Origin: Corynebacterium ulceribovis DSM 45146 | GTDB lineage: Bacteria > Actinomycetota > Actinomycetes > Mycobacteriales > Mycobacteriaceae | NCBI RefSeq assembly: GCF_000372445.1 | Contig: NZ_AQUY01000002.1 | Span: forward strand, 27,561-91,560 | Length of the DNA: 64,000 nt | Direction: 5' to 3' | Translations under genes and position numbers: made by a program | Shown here: piece by piece, positions 17,752-26,613 of the stretch | How the letters are laid out: the number at the start of each line of letters is the position of its first letter | How positions within the stretch are numbered: the stretch's first letter is position 1 | Notes under the pieces: generated by a model | Database searches by the model: none | Told to the model about the DNA's origin: nothing | What the model saw: only the letters and a program-made list of their open reading frames with translations

Positions 17752-18969
17752 TTAGGCGGCGACCACCACGCCAACGATGGCGGCGTTGAGCAGGTTCGTC
17801 AGGAAACCGCCGAGCAACGCCCATGGGCCCAGCTTGGCAACTTCACCGCGGCGTTCAGGGCACAGCCCGCCGATGGAGCCAATCTGAATGGCGATGGAAG
17901 ACAGGTTCGCAAAGCCTGCCAAGGCGAAGGTGCTCAGCATGATGGCCTTTGGCGAGAGCTGATCCAGCATGCCGCTGAAGGAGGTGTAGCCAACGAACTC
18001 GTTGAGGATGGTTTTCTGGGCAATGAAGTTACCGACATGGGAGGCCTCAGCCCATGGGGTACCAATCAGCCAGGCCAGCGGAGCGAAGACAATACCGAAG
18101 AGGCCTTCCAGCGACCAGTTTTCTTGACCGAACCAGCCACCGATGCCGCCAATGATGGAGGAGAACATGGTGATCATGGCGATGAACGCAATCAGTAGGC
18201 AGGCAACCGCAACGGCAATCTTGCCGCCGGCCATTGCGCCGGAACCCATGGCGTCAATAACGTTCTCGGAGTTTTCATCTCGCACATCGCGCACGGAAGC
18301 ATCCAAGTTGGACTTTTCGGTTTCCGGCATCAGGGCTTTGGCAATGATCAGGGAACCTGGGGCGTTCATCAGCGACGCGGCAAGCAGGTACTCCAGCGGC
18401 GCGCCCAGCAGGGAGTAACCAATCAGAGTCGAGCCAGCGACGGAGGCGAAACCACCGGTCATGCAGGCAAACAGTTCCGAGCGGGTCAGCTTAGGCAGGT
18501 ATGGCGCAATGACCAACGGCGCCTCGGACTGGCCGAGGAAAATAACGGTCGATGCCCACACCGATTCAACCTTCGACGTGCCCATCAGCTTTTGGATACC
18601 GGAGCCGACAATGTCCACGAAAACTTGGATGACTCGGAGGTAGTACAGCACGCCGATGATGGCGCCGAGGAAAATAATGACCGGCAGCACATTCAGGGCA
18701 AAGACGAAGCCGCCTTCAAGTGGGAAGAGGCTACCGAACACGAAGGACGTGCCTTGGTTAGTGAAGTCGGTCAGTTTTTGTAGGCCATGGGAGACCGACT
18801 TCAGGGCGCGGAAGCCTGGCTCCCAGCTGAGCACCACAAACGCAAACAGGATTTGTAGACCAAAGCCGACCGCAAGGGTGCGCCATTTGATGTGTTTCCG
18901 GGATTTGGACAGCGCAAACACGATGCCAAAAATGAGCAAGATGCCGAGCAGGCCTTGGAGCCTATCCAT
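17752..18969 (-). CDS. nupC: Concentrative nucleoside transporter (CNT/NupC family)
   Basis: This 405-residue cation-coupled nucleoside importer has the three NupC regions: an N-terminal helix domain, the central gate segment GFASVAGSTLIGYSLLG, and a C-terminal domain with NEFVGYTSF and GFANLSSIAIQIGSIGGLCPERR. It lies 47 bp downstream of the cytidine deaminase gene and diverges from deoA, so it belongs to a pyrimidine nucleoside uptake and salvage cluster. GAGGT precedes the ATG. Expression probably depends on the operator region at 19.5 kb. Confidence 0.9.
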   Translation of the reverse strand: MDRLQGLLGILLIFGIVFALSKSRKHIKWRTLAVGFGLQILFAFVVLSWEPGFRALKSVSHGLQKLTDFTNQGTSFVFGSLFPLEGGFVFALNVLPVIIFLGAIIGVLYYLRVIQVFVDIVGSGIQKLMGTSKVESVWASTVIFLGQSEAPLVIAPYLPKLTRSELFACMTGGFASVAGSTLIGYSLLGAPLEYLLAASLMNAPGSLIIAKALMPETEKSNLDASVRDVRDENSENVIDAMGSGAMAGGKIAVAVACLLIAFIAMITMFSSIIGGIGGWFGQENWSLEGLFGIVFAPLAWLIGTPWAEASHVGNFIAQKTILNEFVGYTSFSGMLDQLSPKAIMLSTFALAGFANLSSIAIQIGSIGGLCPERRGEVAKLGPWALLGGFLTNLLNAAIVGVVVAA

Positions 18970-19016
18970 TTGGAGTTGACCTCAATTCTGATATTGAGCG
19001 CAGGCGACCGGTGGAG

Positions 19017-19482
19017 CTAGAGGTCGTCGGGGCCGAAGGAGTGGGGAAGGATGGTGTCGAAGTCGTGCGATGCCGGGCCGGTAGGGCCTTCGACAATGAC
19101 GCGTTGGCAGCCGAACTCATTGAGCACTTGGCGGCAGGCGCCACAAGGGAAAGTTGGGTTTGGGCTGTTCTTTAGACCGACAACCGCCGCCGCGAGGATG
19201 GTCGGGCGGTGGGGCTCTCCGGTGCCAGGGCCAGGGGCGCTGTCATTGGCGGAGGCAATCATGTGAAACGCTGCGTTGCGCTCGGCGCAGGTGCCGAGGG
19301 GGGTAGGAGGCGTTTTCGACGTTGCAGCCTGTGACGATGCGGCCGTCATCGAGGTAGAGAGCGGCACCGACTGGAAAGTGCGAGTATGGCGCGTAGGCGC
19401 GGGTGGCAGCGTCGCGAGCGAGTTCGATGAGCTCGGCGTCGGTTGGTGGGGTCGTCGTTATTGGGGCTGTGGTGGAGGCCAT
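19017..19482 (-). pseudogene. cdd: Cytidine deaminase gene with a frameshift in a C run
   Basis: The two halves of a cytidine deaminase lie in different frames. The first half ends ...[11 protein letters not shown]; the second continues ...[15 protein letters not shown] and FPCGACRQVLNEFG. Together they supply the zinc ligands (the Cys of CAE, and both Cys of PCGAC) and the catalytic Glu. The break falls in a run of six C on the coding strand (about 19299-19304). Four C would give [14 protein letters not shown], the usual family spacing, and seven would restore the frame with one extra Pro. It is therefore a recent mutation, a slippage site or a sequencing error. The ATG at 19482 has GAGGA five bases upstream. 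Confidence 0.8.
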
Positions 19483-19521
19483 GATGTTCCTCATCTAGCT
19501 GGTGCTTTCACCATCGCACTC

Positions 19522-19585
19522 AGAACAACTCGTGAGAACATTAGTAAAAATCACCATTGACATTTGTTCTAGCTCTGATAATAAT
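19522..19585 (+). promoter_or_regulatory. deoA promoter with a bipartite operator shared with the deoD operon
   Basis: AGAACA at 19535-19540 and TGTTCT at 19565-19570 form an inverted pair whose starts are 30 bp apart; another AGAACA lies at 19522. TTGACA (19557-19562) and AATAAT (19580-19585), spaced 17 bp, make a promoter, so the right half-site sits in the spacer. The 36-bp block 19535-19570 matches 49321-49356 at 28 positions. Confidence 0.65.
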
Positions 19586-19672
19586 GAGAAGTGTCAACAA
19601 CCACAAGCCCGTAAGTAGTGTGTCGGTTGTCACAGTGAGGGAAGGCCGACGCACCCCATCAGGAGGGAAATC

Positions 19673-20959
19673 GTGACCGAAAAATTCGATGCTGTGGACG
19701 TCATCCGCACTAAGCGCGATGGGGCTCGACTCAGCGACGACCAAATTGACTGGGTCGTCGACGCATACACCCGCGGCGTGGTCGCCGAGGAGCAGATGGC
19801 GGCGCTCAACATGGCCATCTTCCTCAAGGGAATGGACCGCTCTGAAATCTCCCGCTGGACCCAAGCCATGATTGACTCCGGCGAAACCATGGGCTTTGAG
19901 GCCCTATCCCGGCCAACCGCGGACAAGCACTCCACCGGCGGCGTCGGCGACAAGATCACCCTGCCGCTGGCACCACTGGTCGCCTCTTTTGGCGTTGCCG
20001 TGCCACAGCTGTCCGGCCGCGGCCTCGGCCACACCGGCGGCACCCTGGACAAGCTGGAAGCCATTCCGGGTTGGCAGGCTGACGTCACCAATGAGCGCCT
20101 GATGGAAATCCTGGAAGACCCAGGCTGCGTCATTTGTGCGGCCGGTGCAGGCCTGGCACCAGCGGATAAGAAGATTTACGCGCTGCGTGACATCACCGCC
20201 ACCGTCGACTGCATTCCACTGATTGCCAGCTCGATTATGAGTAAGAAGATTGCCGAAGGTACTGCGTCGCTGGTGCTGGACGTCAAGGTCGGCTCCGGTG
20301 CCTTCATGAAGGACATCAACATGGCCCGCGAACTCGCCTCGACCATGGTGGAGCTGGGCAAAGACCACAATGTCATCACCACTGCGCTGTTGACAGACAT
20401 GTCCACCCCACTTGGCTGCAAGGTCGGTAACGCACTGGAAGTGGAAGAGTCTGTCGAGGTGCTTGCCGGTGGCGGTCCAGCAGACATTGTTGAGCTGACG
20501 GTGGCTCTGGCCCGTGAAATGCTCACCGCAGCGGGCCAACCAGACGCCGACATCGAAGCGGCGCTGAAGGACGGCCGCGCGATGGACACCTGGAAGAAGA
20601 TGATTCGTGCTCAGGGCGGCGACCCAGATGCCCCACTGCCAGTGGCGCCACACACCCACGACGTCATTGCCGATGCCGACGGCTACCTGACTGAACTTGA
20701 CGCACTTGCTGTCGGTGTCGCGTCTTGGCGCCTTGGTGCTGGTCGTGCACGGAAGGAAGACCCGGTACAGAAGACTGCCGGTATTGAGCTGCATGCAGTT
20801 CGCGGCGACAAGGTGGTCAAGGGTCAGAAGCTGTTCACCCTGCATACAGAAACTCCAGAACGCTTCGATCGCGCCCTGGAGTCCTTGATGCCTGGTGTGA
20901 AGATTGGCCCAGAAGCACCGGAAGCTCGGGGCTCGGTGGTCCTGGACCGAATCGATTAG
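19673..20959 (+). CDS. deoA: Thymidine phosphorylase
   Basis: This 428-residue enzyme phosphorolyses thymidine or deoxyuridine to the base and 2-deoxyribose-1-phosphate. The phosphate/nucleoside site KHSTGGVGDK is at about residues 83-92, with the family loops SGRGLGHTGGTLDKLEAIPG and DVKVGSGAFMK. The start is GTG with a strong AGGAGG six bases before it. The product feeds the deo pathway at 49-54 kb (mutase and aldolase). It diverges from cdd-nupC and carries the shared deo operator. A reductive reading as a general pyrimidine-nucleoside phosphorylase is possible. Confidence 0.93.
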   Translation: MTEKFDAVDVIRTKRDGARLSDDQIDWVVDAYTRGVVAEEQMAALNMAIFLKGMDRSEISRWTQAMIDSGETMGFEALSRPTADKHSTGGVGDKITLPLAPLVASFGVAVPQLSGRGLGHTGGTLDKLEAIPGWQADVTNERLMEILEDPGCVICAAGAGLAPADKKIYALRDITATVDCIPLIASSIMSKKIAEGTASLVLDVKVGSGAFMKDINMARELASTMVELGKDHNVITTALLTDMSTPLGCKVGNALEVEESVEVLAGGGPADIVELTVALAREMLTAAGQPDADIEAALKDGRAMDTWKKMIRAQGGDPDAPLPVAPHTHDVIADADGYLTELDALAVGVASWRLGAGRARKEDPVQKTAGIELHAVRGDKVVKGQKLFTLHTETPERFDRALESLMPGVKIGPEAPEARGSVVLDRID

Positions 20960-20988
20960 GCAAATATATCGGTCTTGCCTAGACCTGC

Positions 20989-21008
20989 GGTTTCCTTAAG
21001 CTGAAACC
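20989..21008. terminator. Small hairpin between converging genes
   Basis: GGTTTC pairs with GAAACC across an 8-nt loop, just after deoA and just before the stop of the minus-strand membrane protein gene. It is weak. Confidence 0.35.
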
Positions 21009-22268
21009 TTAAACCGAAACCTTGGCCTTAGCCGCTGGCGCAGCATCCGCGCTGGCGGCTTTAGTCATCTCTGCGCCGGTGCCGCGGAAAATCTGGTTCT
21101 TCATCAGCACGACAATCAGGCCAATGGTCGCTGCCTGAATCAGCCAAATCACAGCCAGGAGCGCGAAGTACACCGTGGAGTACTTGTCCACCACGCCGTT
21201 GGCCACCAGACCTGCGTGCACTGCGAAGTAGCCGAGCACACCCAGCGCCACACCTGGGCACACCATGGTGAACGCCACTGGCGACTGGTGCTTCTTGGTC
21301 AGAACGTAGTCATTGTAGAAACCGTTCGACTTCATAAACATGTGGCCGAAGAGTAGGAACGCTACCTGGATTGCCAGGCCAATGGTCAGCACCATGGCAA
21401 CGGTCATGTTGTGGTTGCCTGCTTCGCCGGTGGCGTTGGCTTCAAAGAATGCCGCGCCGTGGGAGTTGCGCACGAAGGTGATGCCCCACAGGGTGACAAT
21501 TGGTACTGGCAGCCACAGGGTTGCGGTGTTGACTGGTGCTAGGCCGTGGCGCAGCATCGACTTGATGCCCAGTGGCAGCATCGCCGCGAAAATCAGGATG
21601 GATACGGTGGCGAAGAAGATGGAGCCAGCCCAGCCGACGGAGGCGGTCGCCAGGTTTTGGCTCATTGCGGCGCCGGCAGCCATGCCCACGCCCACCATGG
21701 CGAAGGCAAACACGGCGAGGAGCTGGTTCAGACCGGTGTTTGCTTCAAACTTGAAATTGCCGCTGAAGATGTGGCGCGCAAAGCGGCCGTAGACGCGCAG
21801 TGCGTAGATCCCGATGGTGATGAAAATCGCCAGCGCTGCAGGTAGCGCAAATTCGATGATGTCCCACATGCGTGGCACCAGGGTGGCGCCGGAGACAAAA
21901 GCCACGTTCAGGGACATCGCCAGGGTCAGTGGCACAGCCATCAAGGTCACGCCCGCGTTGGAGTTGCGGGTGGTTTCAAACGCAGCGGTGCGGCGGAAGA
22001 GTGCGAATTCCTTCAGGTTCCACACGACCATTCGGATGTGCAGCAGCACAAAGGTGATGAGGCCGGCGTAGCCAATGATGATGGCGGCGCGCATCGGCGT
22101 TGGTCCGTCAGCCCATGCTGCCTGAATCGACTCGAAGGTCGGAATTGGGGTGCCTGGGTGCGGCGTGACGAACATGAACAGCATGAAGAAGAAGGTGGAC
22201 ATCCCGCCGAGCCCAAGGGCAGCGAGGAAGTACAGCGGCGAGTATTTTTCGCCGAGGTTGCGAAGCAT
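21009..22268 (-). CDS. Polytopic membrane protein of unknown function
   Basis: This 419-residue protein has about ten hydrophobic helices spread over its whole length and no obvious catalytic motif. A TDT/SLAC1-type anion or sulfite exporter is one possibility from the helix count and length, but I do not recognise the family securely. The start is the ATG at 22268, with AAAGGA seven bases upstream; the frame continues upstream without coding character. A perfect ATACCCC/GGGGTAT palindrome lies 36 bp upstream, the type bound by CsoR/CstR repressors. Its expression may therefore respond to copper or to reactive sulfur. No csoR-like gene is in the window. Confidence 0.6.
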   Translation of the reverse strand: MLRNLGEKYSPLYFLAALGLGGMSTFFFMLFMFVTPHPGTPIPTFESIQAAWADGPTPMRAAIIIGYAGLITFVLLHIRMVVWNLKEFALFRRTAAFETTRNSNAGVTLMAVPLTLAMSLNVAFVSGATLVPRMWDIIEFALPAALAIFITIGIYALRVYGRFARHIFSGNFKFEANTGLNQLLAVFAFAMVGVGMAAGAAMSQNLATASVGWAGSIFFATVSILIFAAMLPLGIKSMLRHGLAPVNTATLWLPVPIVTLWGITFVRNSHGAAFFEANATGEAGNHNMTVAMVLTIGLAIQVAFLLFGHMFMKSNGFYNDYVLTKKHQSPVAFTMVCPGVALGVLGYFAVHAGLVANGVVDKYSTVYFALLAVIWLIQAATIGLIVVLMKNQIFRGTGAEMTKAASADAAPAAKAKVSV

Positions 22269-22303
22269 CGTGTCGTTTCCTTTGGACAGACGGATAAATT
22301 TAA

Positions 22304-22319
22304 ATACCCCGCGGGGTAT
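22304..22319. promoter_or_regulatory. CsoR/CstR-family type operator palindrome
   Basis: ATACCCCGCGGGGTAT is a perfect 16-bp palindrome with the TACCCC...GGGGTA pattern of CsoR, RcnR and CstR operators. It lies next to AT-rich promoter sequence of the minus-strand membrane protein gene. Confidence 0.55.
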
Positions 22320-22477
22320 GCGGTGGATAGTAAACCGGGTTGTCAGAAAAGGCAACAACACTGCGGTGGGCTGGGGGTAACCTCTGCTTTGCGACGGAAT
22401 GGGTCACAACTCGCGTATCATCGCGCCCACAGTGCACGCCACTCAGCAAGTCGACTTCGACGGAAGTGAGAAACGCC

Positions 22478-23353
22478 ATGACTGACCCACGGACAATCCA
22501 CCCAAAACTCGACCCTGACGTGCAACACCAGCCGGAACCAGGGCTGGAAACACGGATGCAGCCGCAGGCCGATATCGGTCTCGAAAGTTATAAGGGCAGC
22601 GGCCGTCTCGCCGGCCGAAAAGCACTGATTACCGGCGGCGACTCGGGTATCGGCGCAGCCGTCGCCATTGCTTACGCTCGCGAAGGTGCAGATGTAGCCA
22701 TCGCCTACTTGCCTTCCGAGCAGCCGGACGCCGACCGAATTATCGCTGCAATTGAGGATGCTGGCCAGAAGGCCTTCGCGTTCCCTGGCGATGTCCAAGA
22801 CGCTCACCACTGCCAAGAACTAGTCGACAAAGCCGCAGATGCACTCGGCGGCCTCGACATCTTGGTCAATAATGCCTCCCGCCAAATCTGGCATGAGGGC
22901 ATCGAGAATATTCCGGATGAGGAATTTGAAAAGACGATGCGCACCAACCTGTTCGGTAACTTCCGCGTCACCAAACAAGCGATGAAGTACCTCGAGCCAG
23001 GGGCCTCCATCATCTTCACCTCGTCCATTCAGGCTTATGAACCATCGGACACGTTGCTGGACTACGCCATGACCAAGGCAGCCATGAACAACCTGTCCAA
23101 GGGCCTGGCTACCCAGCTCACACCGAAGGGCATTCGCGTCAATGCCGTGGCACCAGGCCCGGTGTGGACGGTCCTGCAGCCAACTGACGGACAGCCACCG
23201 GAGAAACTGGATGGATTCGGCCAGCACACCCCATTGGGACGCGCCGGGCACCCAGTTGAACTCGCCGGTGCCTACGTCTTCCTTGCCTCTGACGAGGCAA
23301 GTTATGTCTCTGGTGAGACCTTGGGCGTCACCGGCGGCACGCCAACACCGTAG
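22478..23353 (+). CDS. Short-chain dehydrogenase/reductase of the YhdF/YdaD stress type
   Basis: This 291-residue SDR has an N-terminal extension of about 45 residues rich in Pro and Gln before the Rossmann fold. That extension is typical of the general-stress SDRs such as B. subtilis YdaD/YhdF. Visible motifs are TGGDSGIG for the cofactor, NNAS, a catalytic Ser in FTSSIQ, and YAMTK for Tyr and Lys. The substrate is unknown. I start at the ATG at 22478 with GGAAG upstream; a TATCAT -10 box lies near 22419. It converges with the pyruvate:quinone oxidoreductase gene. Confidence 0.85.
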   Translation: MTDPRTIHPKLDPDVQHQPEPGLETRMQPQADIGLESYKGSGRLAGRKALITGGDSGIGAAVAIAYAREGADVAIAYLPSEQPDADRIIAAIEDAGQKAFAFPGDVQDAHHCQELVDKAADALGGLDILVNNASRQIWHEGIENIPDEEFEKTMRTNLFGNFRVTKQAMKYLEPGASIIFTSSIQAYEPSDTLLDYAMTKAAMNNLSKGLATQLTPKGIRVNAVAPGPVWTVLQPTDGQPPEKLDGFGQHTPLGRAGHPVELAGAYVFLASDEASYVSGETLGVTGGTPTP

Positions 23354-23358
23354 CCAGC

Positions 23359-25098
23359 TTATGGCCGCGGAATGTTGCGCATATTCGACGTCGCGAGCTC
23401 AAACATCCGACCAACACCGCCACCGAACACCGTCCGAGTAGCAGCCTTGGAAAAGCCCATAATCTGCTCCAAGGTGATATTTGGTGGGATCGACAGCGCA
23501 TTAGGGTCGGTCACAACGTCAATAAGCACTGGGCCTGGTTCGGCGAGCGCGGCCGTTAAATCCTGCCGCAACCGCTGCGGATCCTCAATCCGAACCGATT
23601 TGATGCCGGCGCCCTCCGCAATCGCCGCGAAATTCACTGGGGCGTGGTCAGTTTGGAACTCCGGGTAGCCTTGGACCAGCATCTCCAGCTTCACCATGCC
23701 CAGCGACGAATTGTTGAAGGTGACGGTTTTCACGGGCAAGTTATGCAACTTCACGGTGAGGAGCTCGCCGAGCAGCATGCTTAAGCCACCGTCGCCGGAC
23801 ATGGAAATGACCTGACGGTTGCGGTCGGCGGCCTGCGCGCCGATAGCGTGGGGCAGGGCATTGGCCATCGTGCCGTGGCGGAAGGACCCCAGCATCTCTC
23901 GCCGGCCGGAAAAGTTGTTGATGTAGCGGGCGGCCCACACATTGCACATGCCGGTATCGGCGGTGAAAATCGCATCCTCTGCGGCGACCTCATCGAGGAC
24001 GTCAGCCACATACTCTGGGTGAATCGGCGTGTGCTTATCCACGCGGGTGGTGTACGCCTCCACGACGGTATCGAGCTTCTTGTGGTGATTGCGCAGCTGC
24101 TTATCCAGGAAGCTGCGGTCAGTTTTCTCGTTGATATGCGGCAGGATGTTGTCAATTGTTGCCGCAACATCGCCGACGACAGGGTGCTGCACCGTGGTGC
24201 GACGACCGATGACGGCGGCATTGATATCGACCTGCGCAACGTTCTTCTTCGGCAGGAAATCGGAGTAGGGGAAGTCCGTGCCGAGCATAATCAGCAGGTC
24301 AGCGTCATTGGTGGCGTCGTGGCAGGCGCCGTAGCCAAGCAAGCCGGACATACCGACGTCAAAGGGATTGTCATACTGGATGAACATTTTGCCGCCGAGC
24401 GCGTGACCGATGGGGGCCTTGATTTTCTCGGCGAGGGCGAGAACCTGCTCGCGGGCGTCCTTGCAGCCATAACCGCAGAACAGCGCAACAGTGTCCGCCT
24501 CATTGATGGCGGCCACGAGGTTCGCAGCTTCGCGGGCATCGGGGAAGCAGACCGCCCGACCAGTGGCGTATTGCGAGTTGAGGAAGGTGTTGTCGTCGGC
24601 GTCCTGCATGGAAATGTCGCCCGGAAGGGCGAGCACTGACACGCCGTGGCCAGCCAGGGTTGACTGGATAGCGTTGTGTAGGACCCGGGCGCCCTGAGCT
24701 GGGGAGTTCACCAGCTCGCAGTAGCCAGAGCATTCCTGGAAAAGTTGTTCCGGGTGCGTTTCCTGGAAAAAGTTGGACCCAATCTGGAAACTTGGGATGT
24801 GCGAGGCGAGGGCAAGGACCTTCGCGCCGTTGCGGTGGGCATCGTATAGGCCCTGGATGAGGTGGGTGTTTCCGGGGCCGCAGGAGCCGGCGCACACGGC
24901 AAGTTCGCCGGTGACGAGGGATTCTGCGCCAGCGGCGAAGGCGGCGGCTTCCTCATTGCGGACATGCACCCATTCGATGCTGGACTCGCGGACGGCATCT
25001 GAAATGGGGTTCAGACTGTCGCCTACCAGCCCAAAGATACGCTTGACACCAATTTTTTCGAGTTGTGCGACTAGTTGCTCTGCGAAAGCGTGGGCCAT
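23359..25098 (-). CDS. poxB: Pyruvate:quinone oxidoreductase (pyruvate dehydrogenase, quinone)
   Basis: This 579-residue enzyme uses thiamine diphosphate and FAD. It oxidises pyruvate to acetate and CO2 and passes electrons to quinone at the membrane. It matches the length and sequence pattern of C. glutamicum Pqo. The ThDP glutamate lies in the N-terminal ...HVRNEEAAAFAAGAE and the ThDP/Mg motif is SGDGGLSMLLGELLT ... NNSSLGMVK. A C-terminal segment after residue ~545 would be the membrane-binding helix. GAGGAG precedes the ATG. The acetate formed could be retaken through the MctC-type carrier. The gene is also called pqo. Confidence 0.92.
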   Translation of the reverse strand: MAHAFAEQLVAQLEKIGVKRIFGLVGDSLNPISDAVRESSIEWVHVRNEEAAAFAAGAESLVTGELAVCAGSCGPGNTHLIQGLYDAHRNGAKVLALASHIPSFQIGSNFFQETHPEQLFQECSGYCELVNSPAQGARVLHNAIQSTLAGHGVSVLALPGDISMQDADDNTFLNSQYATGRAVCFPDAREAANLVAAINEADTVALFCGYGCKDAREQVLALAEKIKAPIGHALGGKMFIQYDNPFDVGMSGLLGYGACHDATNDADLLIMLGTDFPYSDFLPKKNVAQVDINAAVIGRRTTVQHPVVGDVAATIDNILPHINEKTDRSFLDKQLRNHHKKLDTVVEAYTTRVDKHTPIHPEYVADVLDEVAAEDAIFTADTGMCNVWAARYINNFSGRREMLGSFRHGTMANALPHAIGAQAADRNRQVISMSGDGGLSMLLGELLTVKLHNLPVKTVTFNNSSLGMVKLEMLVQGYPEFQTDHAPVNFAAIAEGAGIKSVRIEDPQRLRQDLTAALAEPGPVLIDVVTDPNALSIPPNITLEQIMGFSKAATRTVFGGGVGRMFELATSNMRNIPRP

Positions 25099-25183
25099 GT
25101 CGATTCTCCTCTAAATAGCTGATTCGACTAACCCCAGTGTGCGTGCAGAAGGGGAGAGTTCGCTAGGAGTAGCAGAGGAAAAG

Positions 25184-25256
25184 CGCCCCAGAGAAGAATC
25201 GAACTTCCGACACCGTCTTTAGGAGAGACGTGCTCTATCCACTGAGCTACTGGGGC
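25184..25256 (-). tRNA. tRNA-Arg(CCT)
   Basis: A complete 73-nt cloverleaf can be folded on the minus strand. The acceptor stem is GCCCCAG/CTGGGGC, the D stem GCTC/GAGC, the anticodon stem CGTCT/AGACG with loop CTCCTAA, and the T arm GGAAG-TTCGATT-CTTCT. The anticodon is CCT, reading AGG (Arg). The CCA end is not encoded. Confidence 0.93.
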
Positions 25257-25375
25257 TTTCGCAGTGCGAACGCGGGCGTTCAAGCACTGCAATTAGCAAC
25301 TATATATTCTGGCTAGCCGGTGAAGCGAACAGGGCTGCATGGAAACAGACGCACGAACCGGCCCGCAATCGAGCC

Positions 25376-26227
25376 TTAAGTAGCGACCAGCGGCACATCA
25401 TGTTCTTCCGCCAGCGCCGCCCATTCCGCGGCCGTTCGAGTGGCAAGCACCCGGCCAATCTGCTCATGCGTGCACTCATCCTCGCTGAGCTCCAGCAAGG
25501 CCAACAGCCGGGCCATGAAATGCGGTTCCAACGCCGCCACCGCCACCCGACCCTCAGCAGTGTCATAAATCGAATACACCGGCAGCCCACCGCCCAGCAG
25601 CTGGTCCGGCCCAGTCAGTCCGGCTCGCAGTGGCGCGGACATCGCCACCGCGACATCAGACAGTGCCACTTCCCGGCGAACTCCAACCCCCAGACGACCG
25701 CGCGCCACCAGCGCTGTCGTTGCTTCCGCCACCGCCCGCTCGGCGCCAGCAAGATCAATAATCGTGGTTCGCGGCATATGTCCGTCAACAAGCAATCCGG
25801 CATCGGCCTGGTACGTCAGATCGTGGCCGGGAACGTCCGCCAACTCACCGGGGTAGCCGACAATATCCACCTGGCAGACCTGCGGATGGCGGGCATGCAC
25901 GCTGGCGAAATCCAGACCCATGCGGCGCAGCGCCGACGCGCGCGAAGAGGTGAGCAGAATATCGGCGGCATCCAGCAGCTCCGCGATGTCGCGCTTACCG
26001 GCCTCCGACTTCACATCGACGGTCCGGAGCTCCTGGCCCACATGCAACTGCTCGTAAAACTCTGCCGCATACTGCTCCATCGGGTCGCCGGAAGGTGGCA
26101 ACACCGTCACCACCTGCGCCCCGAGGGACTGCAGACGAGCGGCGGCGGCAGGGCCCGGCAGGTTCACCGCAATCGAAACAACACGGATGCCGTGCAGCGG
26201 AAGTTCAGCAGTTACGTCAAAACCCAT
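25376..26227 (-). CDS. CoA-transferase family III (CaiB/BaiF) protein
   Basis: This 283-residue protein has the family III fold start LHGIRVVSIAVNLPGPAAAARLQSLGAQV and the catalytic-region motif GHDLTYQADAGLL, where the Asp is the expected nucleophile or acid/base. It is shorter than typical members (360-400 residues). The GHD arrangement recalls alpha-methylacyl-CoA racemase, so either CoA transfer or racemisation is possible. No acyl-CoA pathway genes adjoin it. The ATG at 26227 lies 6 nt after a TACCAT -10 box and has no Shine-Dalgarno, which supports a leaderless start. Confidence 0.75.
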   Translation of the reverse strand: MGFDVTAELPLHGIRVVSIAVNLPGPAAAARLQSLGAQVVTVLPPSGDPMEQYAAEFYEQLHVGQELRTVDVKSEAGKRDIAELLDAADILLTSSRASALRRMGLDFASVHARHPQVCQVDIVGYPGELADVPGHDLTYQADAGLLVDGHMPRTTIIDLAGAERAVAEATTALVARGRLGVGVRREVALSDVAVAMSAPLRAGLTGPDQLLGGGLPVYSIYDTAEGRVAVAALEPHFMARLLALLELSEDECTHEQIGRVLATRTAAEWAALAEEHDVPLVAT

Positions 26228-26233
26228 GCCGCC

Positions 26234-26239
26234 ATGGTA
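26234..26239 (-). promoter_or_regulatory. -10 box TACCAT for a leaderless transcript
   Basis: TACCAT on the minus strand ends 6 nt before the ATG at 26227. Confidence 0.4.
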
Positions 26240-26313
26240 GGCAGCATGGGTCCGTAATTTTGGCGATTCGCAGTTTTACTGCATCGCCGGTGGGTGAGCA
26301 GTTCGCCGGTGGC

Positions 26314-26508
26314 TTAGTAGTTCGATGGTGGGTCGCTGGTGCCGAAGGATTCGTCCTGCCATTCATCGGCCAGCTTGTCAGGGTCTTCCGCGAAGTTACC
26401 GGAGGCATCACGCTCCTTCTGGGCTTCCTTCGCCTTGGCGTCGGCCGCTTCCTTCTTGGCCTTCCACTCTTCGCGGTCTTCGTTAGAAATCGGATTGTTG
26501 TTGCTCAT
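26314..26508 (-). CDS. Small charged hypothetical protein
   Basis: This 64-residue hydrophilic protein starts MSNNNPISNEDREEWKAKKE and is rich in Lys, Glu, Ala and Asp. Its first half looks like a charged helix, and its second half is acidic and probably disordered. No domain is recognised. The ATG at 26508 has AAAGGGA seven bases upstream, which favours it over the ATG at 26523. It is separated by about 100 bp from the mycoredoxin gene on the same strand. Confidence 0.6.
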   Translation of the reverse strand: MSNNNPISNEDREEWKAKKEAADAKAKEAQKERDASGNFAEDPDKLADEWQDESFGTSDPPSNY

Positions 26509-26613
26509 CGTGTTCCCTTTCACATAGATCGGGTACTTCTTCGCAACTACCCATCGGGGGCAATCACTTAACCGCCACGGTAGCCCGCAAACCCCACCGC
26601 GTAAACCGTTTTC

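Noticed and set aside
22340-22477. N-terminal extension of the SDR gene
   Set aside because: The extra 46 codons cross a promoter region, and a GGAAG-preceded ATG at 22478 gives the family's usual N-terminus.
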